45,482 bases of DNA. Origin: an uncultured Bacteroidales bacterium. Its GTDB lineage: Bacteria; Bacteroidota; Bacteroidia; Bacteroidales; UBA932. The stretch covers positions 1 through 45,482 of the forward strand of contig CAMQDS010000014.1 of the NCBI GenBank assembly GCA_946999645.1. Reading direction: 5' to 3'. The position numbers and the translations under genes were made by a program. The stretch's first letter is position 1. Every line of letters begins with the position of its first letter. Below the pieces are notes generated by a model. The model was not told the origin of the DNA. It did not search any database and saw nothing but the letters and a program-made list of their open reading frames with translations. Below are positions 23,873 through 33,906 of the stretch, in pieces.

Positions 23873-26869
23873 ATGAAACCATTTCTTAAACAGGTCATAG
23901 AATATTATTTCGGTAAAGAAGGTATTGAAAATAAGTGCTTTATTTTCCCAAATAGGAGGTCAATAGTATTCTTTGAAAAATATCTTTCTGAAACGGTTGT
24001 GGATAATTCTGAAAAATCCAGACAGGCAGGCAAAAAACCAAGTCCTTTATCTGTGCCGTTGAATTGTACTATGAATGACTTTTTCTATCTATTGTCAGGG
24101 AAAAAAGCAATTGAGCGTGTAACACAGTTGCTTTTTTTGTATGACAGTTATGTAAAATGTATACCTAAAACAGAAATCCCAGACTCTTTAGATGAATTTA
24201 TATATTGGGGAGATGTCCTCATATCAGACTTCAACGATGTAGACAAATATCTCGTAAGTGCAGAAAAGTTATTTACAAATATATCTGAATTTAGGGATAT
24301 AGACTCGGGCTTGGATGACTTGGAACCAGCACAGAAAAATGCACTTAGCAGATTAATTTCTCATTTTAGGGAATGTGGCAATACTTCATCAAAGTCATCT
24401 CAAAAAGAAGGCAAAACAAAAAAGAATTTTTTGAAGATTTGGGATATATTATATCCTATATACAAGGATTTTAATGAACGGCTTACTGCTGAGGGAGTTG
24501 CATATGAAGGAATGGTATATAGAGAAGTGGCTGAGAGGATAAAAGATACAACAGTTGCAGACTTACTAAACTCCAAGTTTCATTGCATTGATAAGTTTAT
24601 TTTTGTAGGACTGAATGCTTTGAATGAGTGCGAAAAACTTGTGATGAAGAAAATGAAGAATGCAGGTTTGGCGGAATTTTGCTGGGATTTTTCTTCTCCA
24701 ATGATAAAAGATCCAGAAAATCAGGCTTCCAAATTCATGAAAGACAAAAGAGGTACTGGTAATACAGATATTTTCCCTCAAGCCTTTGAACTTGATACTG
24801 AAGGGCTTTCTTTGCCTGACATTAAAATAATTTCAGTGCCTTCTGCGGTAGGTCAGGCTAATCAGTTGCCACAAATATTGGAAAAAATTTATGGAAGGGA
24901 TACAAAACAAACAGATAGTTCTGATTGTGCCGTAGTCCTTCCCGATGAAACGCTTCTCCTTCCTGTATTAAATTCAATTCCTCCTGAGATAGAAAATGTG
25001 AATGTAACAATGGGCTATCCTATGTCAGAGAGTTCTATGTTTTCTCTGCTTAAACAACTCTCATCCCTTCAGTTACATTCTCGCAGTATTGATGGCAACA
25101 AGTGGAGTTTCTATCATAAACAGGTTCGTACAATATTCTCTAACAGCGTTTTCCGTAAGGCTTTGACACAGGAGGGAAAAGACAGAATGTCATCCATAAT
25201 AAAGGCTGCTAAATACTATATTCCGCAGGAAGATTTTGTGGGTATCCCTATAATGGAACTTATATTTTCTGCTGTAATAAAGGACCAAAAATCTAATTCA
25301 GCAGAACAAATTGCGGCATTTGAAAAATATCAGTTGGATGTACTCAGTAGTATAGCCGAGAACATCTCTTCTTGCCCAGATTCTGCAATGGAATTGGAGA
25401 TTGCGGAAAAATGCTACAGAAGTATCAATCTGTTACGCAAAAAGTGCCTTGAAATTTTGCCTTCGACATACATAAAATTGGTGGATAAACTACTTTCGGG
25501 TATTTCAGTTCCATTTCAAGGTGAGCCGCTTAAAGGATTGCAGATTATGGGACCTCTTGAAACGAGGGCTTTGGATTTCAAAAACCTCATAATAATGTCT
25601 GCAAATGAATCTATCTTTCCTCGCAGCAGTGTAGCAGCATCATTTATTCCTCCAGAAATAAGACGAGGATTCAGCCTTCCTACATACGAATTTCAAGACA
25701 GAGTGTGGGCGTATTATTTCTACCGGATGATACAGCGCGCCTCTAATGTTTGGATGATATATGATTCAAGGCAAGCTGGTCTTAATTCCGGAGAAGAAAG
25801 CAGATATATAAAACAACTGACCTATATATATCATGATAAGTTTCAGATTCCTATTACCCGATATGTGGCAGAAGCGGCTGCAACAGATGAAAAGGAAGCA
25901 GAAATTGTAAAAACACAGGAAGATATAGATATAATAAGGAATAAAAAATTATCTGCTACTGCAATAGAAAATTATCTGTCTTGTCCTGCTATGTTTTACT
26001 ATTCCTTTGTAAAAGGCTTATCTGCACAAGAGGATGTCACAGAATCTATGGATGGAGGAATGATAGGAAATATTTTCCATGCTTTAATGGAAGCCCTTTA
26101 TACATCTGAAGAGGCAATGCTTGTAGAGAATGACTTGGATGACTACGAGACTAAAAAGCGAATAGTTCCTCTTCAATATATTGATAAAGAGTATCTTGAA
26201 AAAAAACTTGCCAATAAAAAAGAAATAGAATTAAAAATAGATAGCCTTATAAAGAAAAATCTTGCCTCTGATGAAATCAGGGGGAGGAATTTAGTGACAC
26301 GACAACTCATAAACCGCTATGTCATTAACACTATAAAGAAAGATATTGAATTTCTAAAGAGTACAAGAGATAAAAGATTTAAGATTGTTGGTTTGGAATT
26401 GAGAAAGGAATGGAAATTCAGGGGTTTTACTTTTAAGGGATTTATCGACCGTTTGGATATAGTAGATGGAATGTTGAGGGTCGTGGATTACAAGACAGGC
26501 AGAGTATTAGATAATGAAAAAAACATTAATGACAGTAATGCTGAAAAAATTGTAGAAACCTTATTTTCTGCAGATACTAAATCATCTGATAGACCCAAAA
26601 TTGCTTTTCAACTCTTTTTATACGACAAGTTTGTATCAGAAATGGAAGAGGCTTCAGGAAAAGAACTTAACAATTCAATATACCATGTAATATCCTTATT
26701 CAAAGAAGAGGTATTCAACTGCCCTGTAAATTCAGAATTTTTGAAAAATATGGAAGAAAAACTATCCAGTCTTCTTGATGAAATGGTGTCATTAGATTCT
26801 GGATTTCATAGAACTTCAGACCTGAAAGTCTGTGAATTTTGTGATTTTAAAGATATATGTGGCAGATAA
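23873..26869 (+). CDS. addB-like: AddB-like PD-(D/E)XK nuclease/helicase subunit
   Basis: This 998-residue protein opens with FIFPNRRSIVFFEKYL, the AddB-type inactive helicase start (a Walker A-like GxxGxGKT loop is absent). The C-terminal 300 residues hold a RecB-type nuclease domain: LSATAIENYLSCPAMFYYSF, then FIDRLDIVDGMLRVVDYKTG with the D...D-x-K catalytic set. A four-Cys iron-sulfur cluster is formed by the Cys of LSCPA and three near the end (CEFCDFKDIC). With the next gene it makes the AddAB complex that resects double-strand breaks for recombination. The helicase gene starts 13 bases after its stop. Confidence 0.88.
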   Translation: MKPFLKQVIEYYFGKEGIENKCFIFPNRRSIVFFEKYLSETVVDNSEKSRQAGKKPSPLSVPLNCTMNDFFYLLSGKKAIERVTQLLFLYDSYVKCIPKTEIPDSLDEFIYWGDVLISDFNDVDKYLVSAEKLFTNISEFRDIDSGLDDLEPAQKNALSRLISHFRECGNTSSKSSQKEGKTKKNFLKIWDILYPIYKDFNERLTAEGVAYEGMVYREVAERIKDTTVADLLNSKFHCIDKFIFVGLNALNECEKLVMKKMKNAGLAEFCWDFSSPMIKDPENQASKFMKDKRGTGNTDIFPQAFELDTEGLSLPDIKIISVPSAVGQANQLPQILEKIYGRDTKQTDSSDCAVVLPDETLLLPVLNSIPPEIENVNVTMGYPMSESSMFSLLKQLSSLQLHSRSIDGNKWSFYHKQVRTIFSNSVFRKALTQEGKDRMSSIIKAAKYYIPQEDFVGIPIMELIFSAVIKDQKSNSAEQIAAFEKYQLDVLSSIAENISSCPDSAMELEIAEKCYRSINLLRKKCLEILPSTYIKLVDKLLSGISVPFQGEPLKGLQIMGPLETRALDFKNLIIMSANESIFPRSSVAASFIPPEIRRGFSLPTYEFQDRVWAYYFYRMIQRASNVWMIYDSRQAGLNSGEESRYIKQLTYIYHDKFQIPITRYVAEAAATDEKEAEIVKTQEDIDIIRNKKLSATAIENYLSCPAMFYYSFVKGLSAQEDVTESMDGGMIGNIFHALMEALYTSEEAMLVENDLDDYETKKRIVPLQYIDKEYLEKKLANKKEIELKIDSLIKKNLASDEIRGRNLVTRQLINRYVINTIKKDIEFLKSTRDKRFKIVGLELRKEWKFRGFTFKGFIDRLDIVDGMLRVVDYKTGRVLDNEKNINDSNAEKIVETLFSADTKSSDRPKIAFQLFLYDKFVSEMEEASGKELNNSIYHVISLFKEEVFNCPVNSEFLKNMEEKLSSLLDEMVSLDSGFHRTSDLKVCEFCDFKDICGR

Positions 26870-26881
26870 AAATAGAAAACC

Positions 26882-29800
26882 ATGATTGAAATAATGAAGG
26901 CATCGGCAGGCTCTGGAAAAACGTTTAATCTTGCCAAAAACTATATACATATTCTATTGAAAAATAAGGGCATTTGGGATGCTTATAGACATATACTTGC
27001 AGTGACTTTCACCAACAAAGCCACGGATGAGATGAAAACAAGGATATTGAGAGAATTATACACTCTATCTGTCAATCCCGAAAAATCCGATTTTAGTAAA
27101 TTTTTTCTGCCTGGAGAAGAACAAATGGACGAACCTGCAATTTGTCATAATAAAAAAGAATTATCCGAAATTGCAGGAAAATGTCTTAATGCTATTTTAC
27201 ATGATTACAGTGCTTTTTCTGTCACGACGATTGATAAGTTTTTTCAGAGGACTTTGAAATCATTTGCAAGAGAAATAGGTCGTTTTGCTTCATACCAGAT
27301 AGAATTGGATAGAGACTCAATGATACAGGAAAGTGTTGACCGGGTGCTTGATTCTATAAGTGAAGAGAATAAAGAGTTATTGGATTGGCTTACAGAAGGG
27401 GCTTTCAACGACCTTTCCGAAGGCAAAAAATACAGTCTTGAGAAAAGCCTTTCCACTGCAGCATACAGGTTAATGCACTTTTCTTTTACCGATAGTATTG
27501 AAAAATACGGCATTGACAGAAATGAAATGTTTACCAAGGAAAATATCCGGAGAATTGAAAAGTTGTGTACTGATGTAGTCGAAGAGTTTGCAAATAAGGT
27601 AAGAAAAGCTTCATGTAACATAATAAATGTCTTTAATTCAAAAGGTTATACCGAAAATGATTTTAGAAATTATTTTTATTCGGGTATAGATAAACTAAGA
27701 AATTTTAGAAGTTCGGATAAATTTTCTCCTTCTTCAACCCTAATTAAATGTATAAGCGGAGAAACTGATTTATTTAAAAAGACAGATAAAGAGGCTCCAG
27801 TTAAACGTGCTGCACTTGAAGGTCTTTTGGACAACGACTTCTCAACCTTATATTCCCTTTGTGGCGACAAAGCAATAATAGAACAGCAAACAGCAATGGT
27901 CGTATTGTCAGGTCTGCACAATATGGGGGTAGGTCATGATTTATACAGAGAATTTGACGAACTTATAAAAGAAAAAAATATAATATCGCTCACAGAGTCC
28001 GATACTATACTAAAAGATATTATTAACGGTTCTGATGCTCCTTTTATATATGAAAAATTGGGTGTGCGTTTAGAAAATTTTTTATTGGATGAATTTCAAG
28101 ACACCTCTCATATTCAGTGGGAAAATCTTCATCCCTTACTTTTGGAAAGTCAGTCCCATGCGTCATATAACTCTTCTGAAAAGGATGAAAAACCATATAG
28201 CCTAATAGTCGGGGATGTAAAACAGAGTATTTACAGATGGCGTGGTTCGGATTGGAATCTTCTTGCCGAAGAAGTACCACAAATCCTTAAAAAAGAAAAT
28301 GTAGAGTTAAAAGATTCTCCACTAAAAGAAAATTATAGAAGTTCGGGAGTAATAGTAGATTTTAATAATAATTTTTTCCCATATATGGCTAAAATACTGG
28401 ATGACAGCCTTGGAGAAAACGAAACGCTTATTTCCGATATATATTCTTCAGTGGCTCAAACTTGCATGAGGGATAAAACTTCAGGTAGTGTGGATGTAAC
28501 TTTTGCTGAGCCTGGATGTGAGAATGAAGTTGTTTTGGAAGCCATTAAGGAGGTATGTGAAAAAGGAGCCAGTTACGGAGATATTGCTATATTGGTGAGA
28601 ACCAATAATTTAGGCTCTGAGATAGCAGGGTATCTTATAGCAAATGGCATTCCAGTAGTTACAAACGATTCCTTAATGGTAAGAAGTTCATCAGTCGTGC
28701 GTAAGATTGTATCGTGGCTCACTCTTATGGACAATCCAGATGATATTTTATCAGGTTTTATAGCTGGAGAAATAACACCTGAATATCCTTCTGACAGTCA
28801 TTCAATCATTGATGAATGTGAATATTTCCTTAGAAAAATAGAACAACGCTCTCCTGGAACACTTAAAGACCATACTCTTTATATACAGTCTTTCTTAGAT
28901 ATTATCAAGGATTATGTCTCAAAAAATGGTAATAATCTTAGGGGCTTTTTAGAGGAATGGAAAGATAACAAAACCTCAATATCCTCTCCTACAGGAGGTA
29001 AGGCTGTAAATATCATCACTATTCATAAGTCTAAAGGCTTGGAATTTCCATATACAATTTATCTTTACAAGCCGAGTAAATATGAAACGAGTATAAAGAC
29101 AGGTGAAAGATTTTGGTGTCGTCCCGATTCAAAAAACACTAAACTTTCAGAACTTAGCAAATATATGTATGATGTGCCTTTGTCATCATCATCCGAAAAA
29201 ACTATGTTTCATGAAGACTACAGACAGGAAATAAAGAAACTATACGTAGACCTCATCAATATTGCATATGTTGCATTTACCAGACCTTCTTTAGGACTCC
29301 ATATTATTACTTCAAAATTAGGAGGATTAAATACTTCATCTATATTAAACAAATTTGTGTCAGACACAAAAAACGGTTTTACACAAAAAGTGCAAGAAGG
29401 AAAGTATGAAAGATTTTCAAAGGGGGAAATCTATAATTTCTCATCTTTGAAGAGAAATAAAAATAGAAAAGAAGATGTCATATTTTCCCCATTTATTTCG
29501 TATGCTCCTAATCCTATTGTTCAAAATGAAGCAGGTGAAGAAGTTATACTTTCAAGACTAAAATTCCGTTCAGAAACTTCTGACTTCTTTAGTGAAGATG
29601 GCAAAGTTGGAATTGATGCTTCAGCCAGGAGAAGAGGAAATATAATGCATAAGATTTTATCCTTGGTAAATTCAATAGATGAACTACATAATGCAGTAAC
29701 TGAATCTGAAATATCTGGTGAGATAGATAGTACACAGAGTAGAGAAATATATGAATTTTTAGAAAAAGCGATTAAATCTGTACAAGAATATGGATGGTTT

Positions 29801-30058
29801 TCTGTTGAGGCAGAAAATGTGAGGAATGAGAGAGCTATAATAGATACCAATGGCAGGATTTATAGACCTGATAGGGTAGTGAAGAACAATTCTGGTGAAA
29901 TAATTATAGTAGATTATAAGTTTGGAGTGCCTGAAACGCAATACAAGAAACAACTTGAAAGATATGCAAACCTCTATTATAGAATGGGATATAAAAATGT
30001 GTCTGCCTATATATGGTATGTAGGAAAGGACTGTGATGCAGTCGATAGGGTAGTGTAA
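26882..30058 (+). CDS. addA-like: AddA-like UvrD-family helicase/nuclease subunit
   Basis: This 1058-residue protein has UvrD/Rep superfamily 1 helicase motifs: Walker A KASAGSGKTF (6-15), TFTNKATDEMK as motif Ia, LLDEFQDTSHIQW as motif II, VGDVKQSIYRWRG as motif III, LKENYRSS, and TIHKSKGLEFPY as motif V. A C-terminal nuclease domain is indicated by RRGNIMHKIL and later YRPDRVVKNNSGEIIIVDYK. It pairs with AddB for break processing. Length is normal for Bacteroidota AddA. No frame damage is seen. Confidence 0.92.
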   Translation: MIEIMKASAGSGKTFNLAKNYIHILLKNKGIWDAYRHILAVTFTNKATDEMKTRILRELYTLSVNPEKSDFSKFFLPGEEQMDEPAICHNKKELSEIAGKCLNAILHDYSAFSVTTIDKFFQRTLKSFAREIGRFASYQIELDRDSMIQESVDRVLDSISEENKELLDWLTEGAFNDLSEGKKYSLEKSLSTAAYRLMHFSFTDSIEKYGIDRNEMFTKENIRRIEKLCTDVVEEFANKVRKASCNIINVFNSKGYTENDFRNYFYSGIDKLRNFRSSDKFSPSSTLIKCISGETDLFKKTDKEAPVKRAALEGLLDNDFSTLYSLCGDKAIIEQQTAMVVLSGLHNMGVGHDLYREFDELIKEKNIISLTESDTILKDIINGSDAPFIYEKLGVRLENFLLDEFQDTSHIQWENLHPLLLESQSHASYNSSEKDEKPYSLIVGDVKQSIYRWRGSDWNLLAEEVPQILKKENVELKDSPLKENYRSSGVIVDFNNNFFPYMAKILDDSLGENETLISDIYSSVAQTCMRDKTSGSVDVTFAEPGCENEVVLEAIKEVCEKGASYGDIAILVRTNNLGSEIAGYLIANGIPVVTNDSLMVRSSSVVRKIVSWLTLMDNPDDILSGFIAGEITPEYPSDSHSIIDECEYFLRKIEQRSPGTLKDHTLYIQSFLDIIKDYVSKNGNNLRGFLEEWKDNKTSISSPTGGKAVNIITIHKSKGLEFPYTIYLYKPSKYETSIKTGERFWCRPDSKNTKLSELSKYMYDVPLSSSSEKTMFHEDYRQEIKKLYVDLINIAYVAFTRPSLGLHIITSKLGGLNTSSILNKFVSDTKNGFTQKVQEGKYERFSKGEIYNFSSLKRNKNRKEDVIFSPFISYAPNPIVQNEAGEEVILSRLKFRSETSDFFSEDGKVGIDASARRRGNIMHKILSLVNSIDELHNAVTESEISGEIDSTQSREIYEFLEKAIKSVQEYGWFSVEAENVRNERAIIDTNGRIYRPDRVVKNNSGEIIIVDYKFGVPETQYKKQLERYANLYYRMGYKNVSAYIWYVGKDCDAVDRVV

Positions 30059-30086
30059 AAATATCGGTACCTTGAAAATTAATTCT

Positions 30087-30094
30087 TATCTTTG
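30087..30094 (+). promoter_or_regulatory. -7 promoter element for the DUF4290-ftsK run
   Basis: TATCTTTG at 30087-30094 fits the -7 consensus. Transcription would begin near 30099, which argues for the ATG at 30118 and against a GTG at 30094 as the start of the next gene. Confidence 0.45.
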
Positions 30095-30117
30095 TGAGTA
30101 TGATTTATTCAGATATT

Positions 30118-30789
30118 ATGACAGAAATAAAAAGAAATAGAATCCTGGAATATAATACAGAACGCGAAAAATTAAGTATGCCTGAGTATGGAAGAAATAT
30201 ACTGAAAATGGTAGAAAGTCTTAAATCCATTCCAGATAAGGAGTCCAGAACAAAACAGGCAAAAGCTGTAATAAGATCAATGGAAATTCTCAATCCTCAA
30301 GTTCATCTTGAAGAAAATTGGGAACATAAACTTTGGGACCATCTTTTTATAATGTCAGGGTTTGACTTGGATGTGGATTCTCCATTCCCAATTCCTGCAC
30401 CAGAAGAGTTAGATACTCCTCCTGCAGTCATTCCACTTACCAAAAAACCTATAAAGGCAACTCATTATGGCAGAAATATAGAAAGTATTATAGATCTTAT
30501 TGCAAATGAAGAAGAAGGAGAGCAGAAAACTGCAATGATAAGATCTCTTGCTATATATATGCGTCAACAATATCTTATATGGAACAAGGATAGTGTGGCA
30601 GATGAAACAATATTCAAGGATATTGAAAAATTGTCTGATTATAGAATAAAAGTTCCTGAAGATATTAAACTTACAAAAATTTCATCGGATGCGAATTTCG
30701 CTAAGCCAGGAATGAATCTTGATTTCGTCCGTAAGGGCAATATGCAGAATAAAAGGAATTTTCAGAAAAATCACCAGAAAGGAAGATAG
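30118..30789 (+). CDS. DUF4290-family protein
   Basis: This 223-residue protein starts MTEIKRNRILEYNTEREKLS and soon has PEYGRNILKMVESL, the signature opening of DUF4290, a family confined to Bacteroidota. Also seen are ENWEHKLWDHLFIMSGFDLD, typical of the family centre, and YGRNIESIID, a second copy of the GRNI motif. The C-terminus is basic (KNHQKGR-like). No enzyme motif is visible. It precedes ftsK by 3 bases, an arrangement suggesting a link with cell division or chromosome handling, though this is only context. Confidence 0.85.
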   Translation: MTEIKRNRILEYNTEREKLSMPEYGRNILKMVESLKSIPDKESRTKQAKAVIRSMEILNPQVHLEENWEHKLWDHLFIMSGFDLDVDSPFPIPAPEELDTPPAVIPLTKKPIKATHYGRNIESIIDLIANEEEGEQKTAMIRSLAIYMRQQYLIWNKDSVADETIFKDIEKLSDYRIKVPEDIKLTKISSDANFAKPGMNLDFVRKGNMQNKRNFQKNHQKGR

Positions 30790-30792
30790 GCA

Positions 30793-33279
30793 ATGAACTT
30801 TAAAATATTCTCGTCTTTAAAAGATATGGAGCCTTCACGCAAGGCTATGATAATTAAAATATCAGGTATTGTAGTTCTTGTATTTGCTGTTTTTACACTA
30901 TTGTCAATAGTCTCTTATCTGTTTCATTGGCAGGCAGATCAGAGTCTTCTTTCAGATCCAGAGGGCATGGATGAAAATATCCCTGTTCACAATTTGGCAG
31001 GCAAGGCAGGGGCTAAATGGGGTTATTTGCTTGTATGTCGTTGGCTCGGACTTGGAGCATTCGGTATAGCGATCGCTCTTATAGTCTTAAGTGCGAGGAT
31101 GTTATTGAATCGTTTTCCTATGTCTATAATGAAAGCATTAGCCTTGTCCTTATCGGGTGGCTTTATTGCTTCATTAATTTTAGCCTTCTTCTCGAGATTG
31201 GCAGGTCTTGAAAATCTTTTTGCAGGAGGGCTCGGAGGACGTTGCAGCTCCTTAGTGATTGGATGGTCAGAAAATCTGATGGGGACGATTCTTACCTTGT
31301 TTGTCATTGCAGTTCTAATCATAATATGGACATTCTTTACTATTTCTCGTTTTTCAGAATGGTTTATAGGCATAGGTGATAGAAAGGAACGTGAGGTAGA
31401 GAAGAATGTAGGATTAGATGAAGTTGTACAGGAACAGGAGAAGAAAAAGGAACAGGAACAGGAAAAGAAGGAACAGGAAAAGAAAAAATTTAACTGGGTT
31501 GAAAAAATTATGCCTAATGAAGATAGAATAGATATTTCTGAACCTGTTACCTTGGCTAAAGAAGAGAATGTACCAAATAAAATAGAAAAAGCAGAACAAA
31601 TGGAACATAATGATATAGCAGAGCAACCGATAGAAATGCCAGTAGAGAAAAAAGATGAACTGGAAGTAGTTGCAGGAGAAGAACTTTCTACAGATGTTAC
31701 GGAGGAACTTCCTCGGATTGATGTGAGGGATGAGTTGCGTGATTATGTTTTTCCATCTCTTGATATTCTAAAGGATTATGAGGAGTCTCGTCAAGAGGTA
31801 TCAACGGATGAACTTAAAAGAAATAATTATAAAATCAGGGCTACACTTAAGACCTATAAAATTGATGTTGACAATGTTAAGGCTATTGTGGGCCCGACTG
31901 TAACTTTGTACAAAGTATATCCAGCACCTGGGGTGAAAATCTCTGCAATCAAGAATTTGCAAGATGATATTGCAATGGCTTTAAGGGCAAAAGGAGTTAG
32001 AGTAGTAACCCTCGCAGATTCAGTTGGTATAGAAGTCGCAAATGACAATCCGTCAATAGTACCTCTAAAGGCTATGCTCAATGACGATGCTTTCAGAGAG
32101 AGCAAGGCTGAATTGCCTGTGGCTATAGGTTATACTATTACTCAAAAAGTGAAGGTCTTTGACCTTGCAGATGCTCCTCACCTTCTTGTTGCAGGTGCTA
32201 CTAAGCAAGGTAAGTCTGTAGGCCTCAATGTTTTAATATCTTCTTTGTTGTATTCAAAACATCCTTCAGAACTTAAATTCGTATTTATTGACCCTAAGAT
32301 GGTGGAATTTACCGCCTATTCCAATATTTTAAATCATTATCTTGCAGTTTTACCAGGAAACAGCAAAGAAGATGAATTAACTAATGCAATTGCTAAAAGT
32401 GCAAAACAAGCTGAGTTAATTCTGAAATCTTTGTGTGTAGAGATGGATGCACGCTATGAACTTCTCAGCAAGGGTATGGTGAATAACATCAAACTGTATA
32501 ATGAAAAATATAAGGAACGTCACTTGAGACCTGACGAGGGTCATAAGTATTTGCCATACATCGTAGTAGTTGTAGATGAGTACGCAGACCTTACGATGTC
32601 TGTTGGAGGTTCTTCAGAAAATAAAGCGACAGCAAGAAGTATTACAACATCAATTATTCGTCTTGCACAGAAAGGACGTGCTGCTGGTATTCATGTGGTT
32701 CTTGCAACTCAAAGACCGTCTGTAGATATAATTACTGGGCTTATTAAGTCTAATTTCCCTACAAGAATTGCATTTAGAGTCTTTTCTATGCAAGATTCAA
32801 GGACTATCCTTGATTCTCCAGGAGCAGAAAAATTGATTGGAAAAGGAGATATGATTTATTATGCTGGTGTAGATATGGAGAGAGTACAGTGTGCCTTTAT
32901 TAGTAATGGAGAAATTAATAAATTAAATGAATTTATAGGTTCACAGAAAGGATATAAAAAGAGTTACAATACTCCATATTATCTACCTGCTCCTGAAGAA
33001 GAAAAGACTGAAGATGGTGTAGCAATGATAGATATGAAAAATCTTGATGAAAGGTTTGAAGAAGCAGCGCGTCAGGTTGTTATGTCTCAAAGAGGTTCTA
33101 CCTCAGATTTGCAGAGAAAACTCGGTATGGGATATGCAAAGGCAGGTAGGGTAATGGATCAACTCGAAGCAGCCGGTATAGTAGGACCTCAGGAGGGAGC
33201 AAAACCTCGTGAAGTTCTTGTCAGTGATATGGCTGAATTGGAGAAGATTATTTCTGCATATAAAAACGGATATAATTAG
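30793..33279 (+). CDS. ftsK: DNA translocase FtsK
   Basis: This 828-residue protein has an N-terminal membrane domain with four hydrophobic segments (about residues 20-195), an acidic/basic low-complexity linker (about 205-300, rich in EQEKK units) and a C-terminal RecA-like motor: HLLVAGATKQGKSVGLN as Walker A, VVVVDEYADL as Walker B and LATQRPSVDIITG. The last 60 residues form the winged-helix gamma domain (SDLQRKLGMGYAKAGRVMDQ), which reads KOPS-like sequences and activates XerCD at dif. It couples division with chromosome segregation. All motor motifs are intact. A LolA-like gene follows 12 bases downstream. Confidence 0.97.
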   Translation: MNFKIFSSLKDMEPSRKAMIIKISGIVVLVFAVFTLLSIVSYLFHWQADQSLLSDPEGMDENIPVHNLAGKAGAKWGYLLVCRWLGLGAFGIAIALIVLSARMLLNRFPMSIMKALALSLSGGFIASLILAFFSRLAGLENLFAGGLGGRCSSLVIGWSENLMGTILTLFVIAVLIIIWTFFTISRFSEWFIGIGDRKEREVEKNVGLDEVVQEQEKKKEQEQEKKEQEKKKFNWVEKIMPNEDRIDISEPVTLAKEENVPNKIEKAEQMEHNDIAEQPIEMPVEKKDELEVVAGEELSTDVTEELPRIDVRDELRDYVFPSLDILKDYEESRQEVSTDELKRNNYKIRATLKTYKIDVDNVKAIVGPTVTLYKVYPAPGVKISAIKNLQDDIAMALRAKGVRVVTLADSVGIEVANDNPSIVPLKAMLNDDAFRESKAELPVAIGYTITQKVKVFDLADAPHLLVAGATKQGKSVGLNVLISSLLYSKHPSELKFVFIDPKMVEFTAYSNILNHYLAVLPGNSKEDELTNAIAKSAKQAELILKSLCVEMDARYELLSKGMVNNIKLYNEKYKERHLRPDEGHKYLPYIVVVVDEYADLTMSVGGSSENKATARSITTSIIRLAQKGRAAGIHVVLATQRPSVDIITGLIKSNFPTRIAFRVFSMQDSRTILDSPGAEKLIGKGDMIYYAGVDMERVQCAFISNGEINKLNEFIGSQKGYKKSYNTPYYLPAPEEEKTEDGVAMIDMKNLDERFEEAARQVVMSQRGSTSDLQRKLGMGYAKAGRVMDQLEAAGIVGPQEGAKPREVLVSDMAELEKIISAYKNGYN
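31431..31487 (+). repeat. degenerate hexamer tandem repeat in the ftsK linker
   Basis: GGAACA and GGAAAAG-type units alternate over about 57 bases and encode an EQEKK-rich run in the FtsK linker. The units stay in frame, so slippage would change linker length without breaking the gene. Confidence 0.6.
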
Positions 33280-33291
33280 TGTTAATTCTTT

Positions 33292-33906
33292 ATGAAGAAG
33301 GTTTTTGCATTATTGACAGTCTTTCTGTTCTGTACTTTTTCGTTACCTTTGAGTGCTGAGGACTTGCTTGGTGCCTTGACTGAAAAGGCAGAAAATTCAT
33401 GTTTGACGTTTAGGTATGAATATGAGACTTCAGGTAGAGTTAAGATTGAGGGGCGTGGAGATGCAAGGGTGCAGGGTTCAGCTTTCGTTCTTAATGTGAA
33501 TGGGGTGAAAGTTATATCCGATGGAACTACCAAGTGGACGATTGATGCAAAGGAAAAGGAGGTAGTTATTGAGAAATTAAATGCTAACGATAACTTTATT
33601 ACTCCTACGTTATTTTTTTCTTCGGTTAAAAATAAATTCGATAGATCCGCATATTATAAGGATAGAGTAAAGGGAATAGAGGTGGATTGTATAGAACTGA
33701 AACCAAAGTTTAAGTCTGATATTGTATGCATTAAGCTATACTTCTATAAGTCTGTCCTTAAATATTCTAAAGTGATTGTAAGAAACGCAACTGAAACTTT
33801 CTTTGATATTATGGATATAAAAGAAGTACGAAAAGGTGATATTAAAAGTTTTACTTTTAATTCCTCAGTTCTTGACCCATCATGGATTGTTACTGATTTG
33901 AGGTAA
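33292..33906 (+). CDS. lolA-like: LolA-like outer-membrane lipoprotein carrier protein
   Basis: This 204-residue secreted protein has a signal ending near LPLSAED. The body has the LolA pattern: SCLTFRYEYETSGRVKIEG, DARVQGSAFVLNVNGVKVI, and DGTTKWTIDAKEKEVVIEK, then the later strand SFTFNSSVLDPSWIVTDL. LolA carries lipoproteins across the periplasm from LolCDE to the outer membrane. The gene follows ftsK by 12 bases, a common order in Bacteroidota. It overlaps the convergent apbE gene by 17 bases at the 3' end. Confidence 0.8.
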   Translation: MKKVFALLTVFLFCTFSLPLSAEDLLGALTEKAENSCLTFRYEYETSGRVKIEGRGDARVQGSAFVLNVNGVKVISDGTTKWTIDAKEKEVVIEKLNANDNFITPTLFFSSVKNKFDRSAYYKDRVKGIEVDCIELKPKFKSDIVCIKLYFYKSVLKYSKVIVRNATETFFDIMDIKEVRKGDIKSFTFNSSVLDPSWIVTDLR

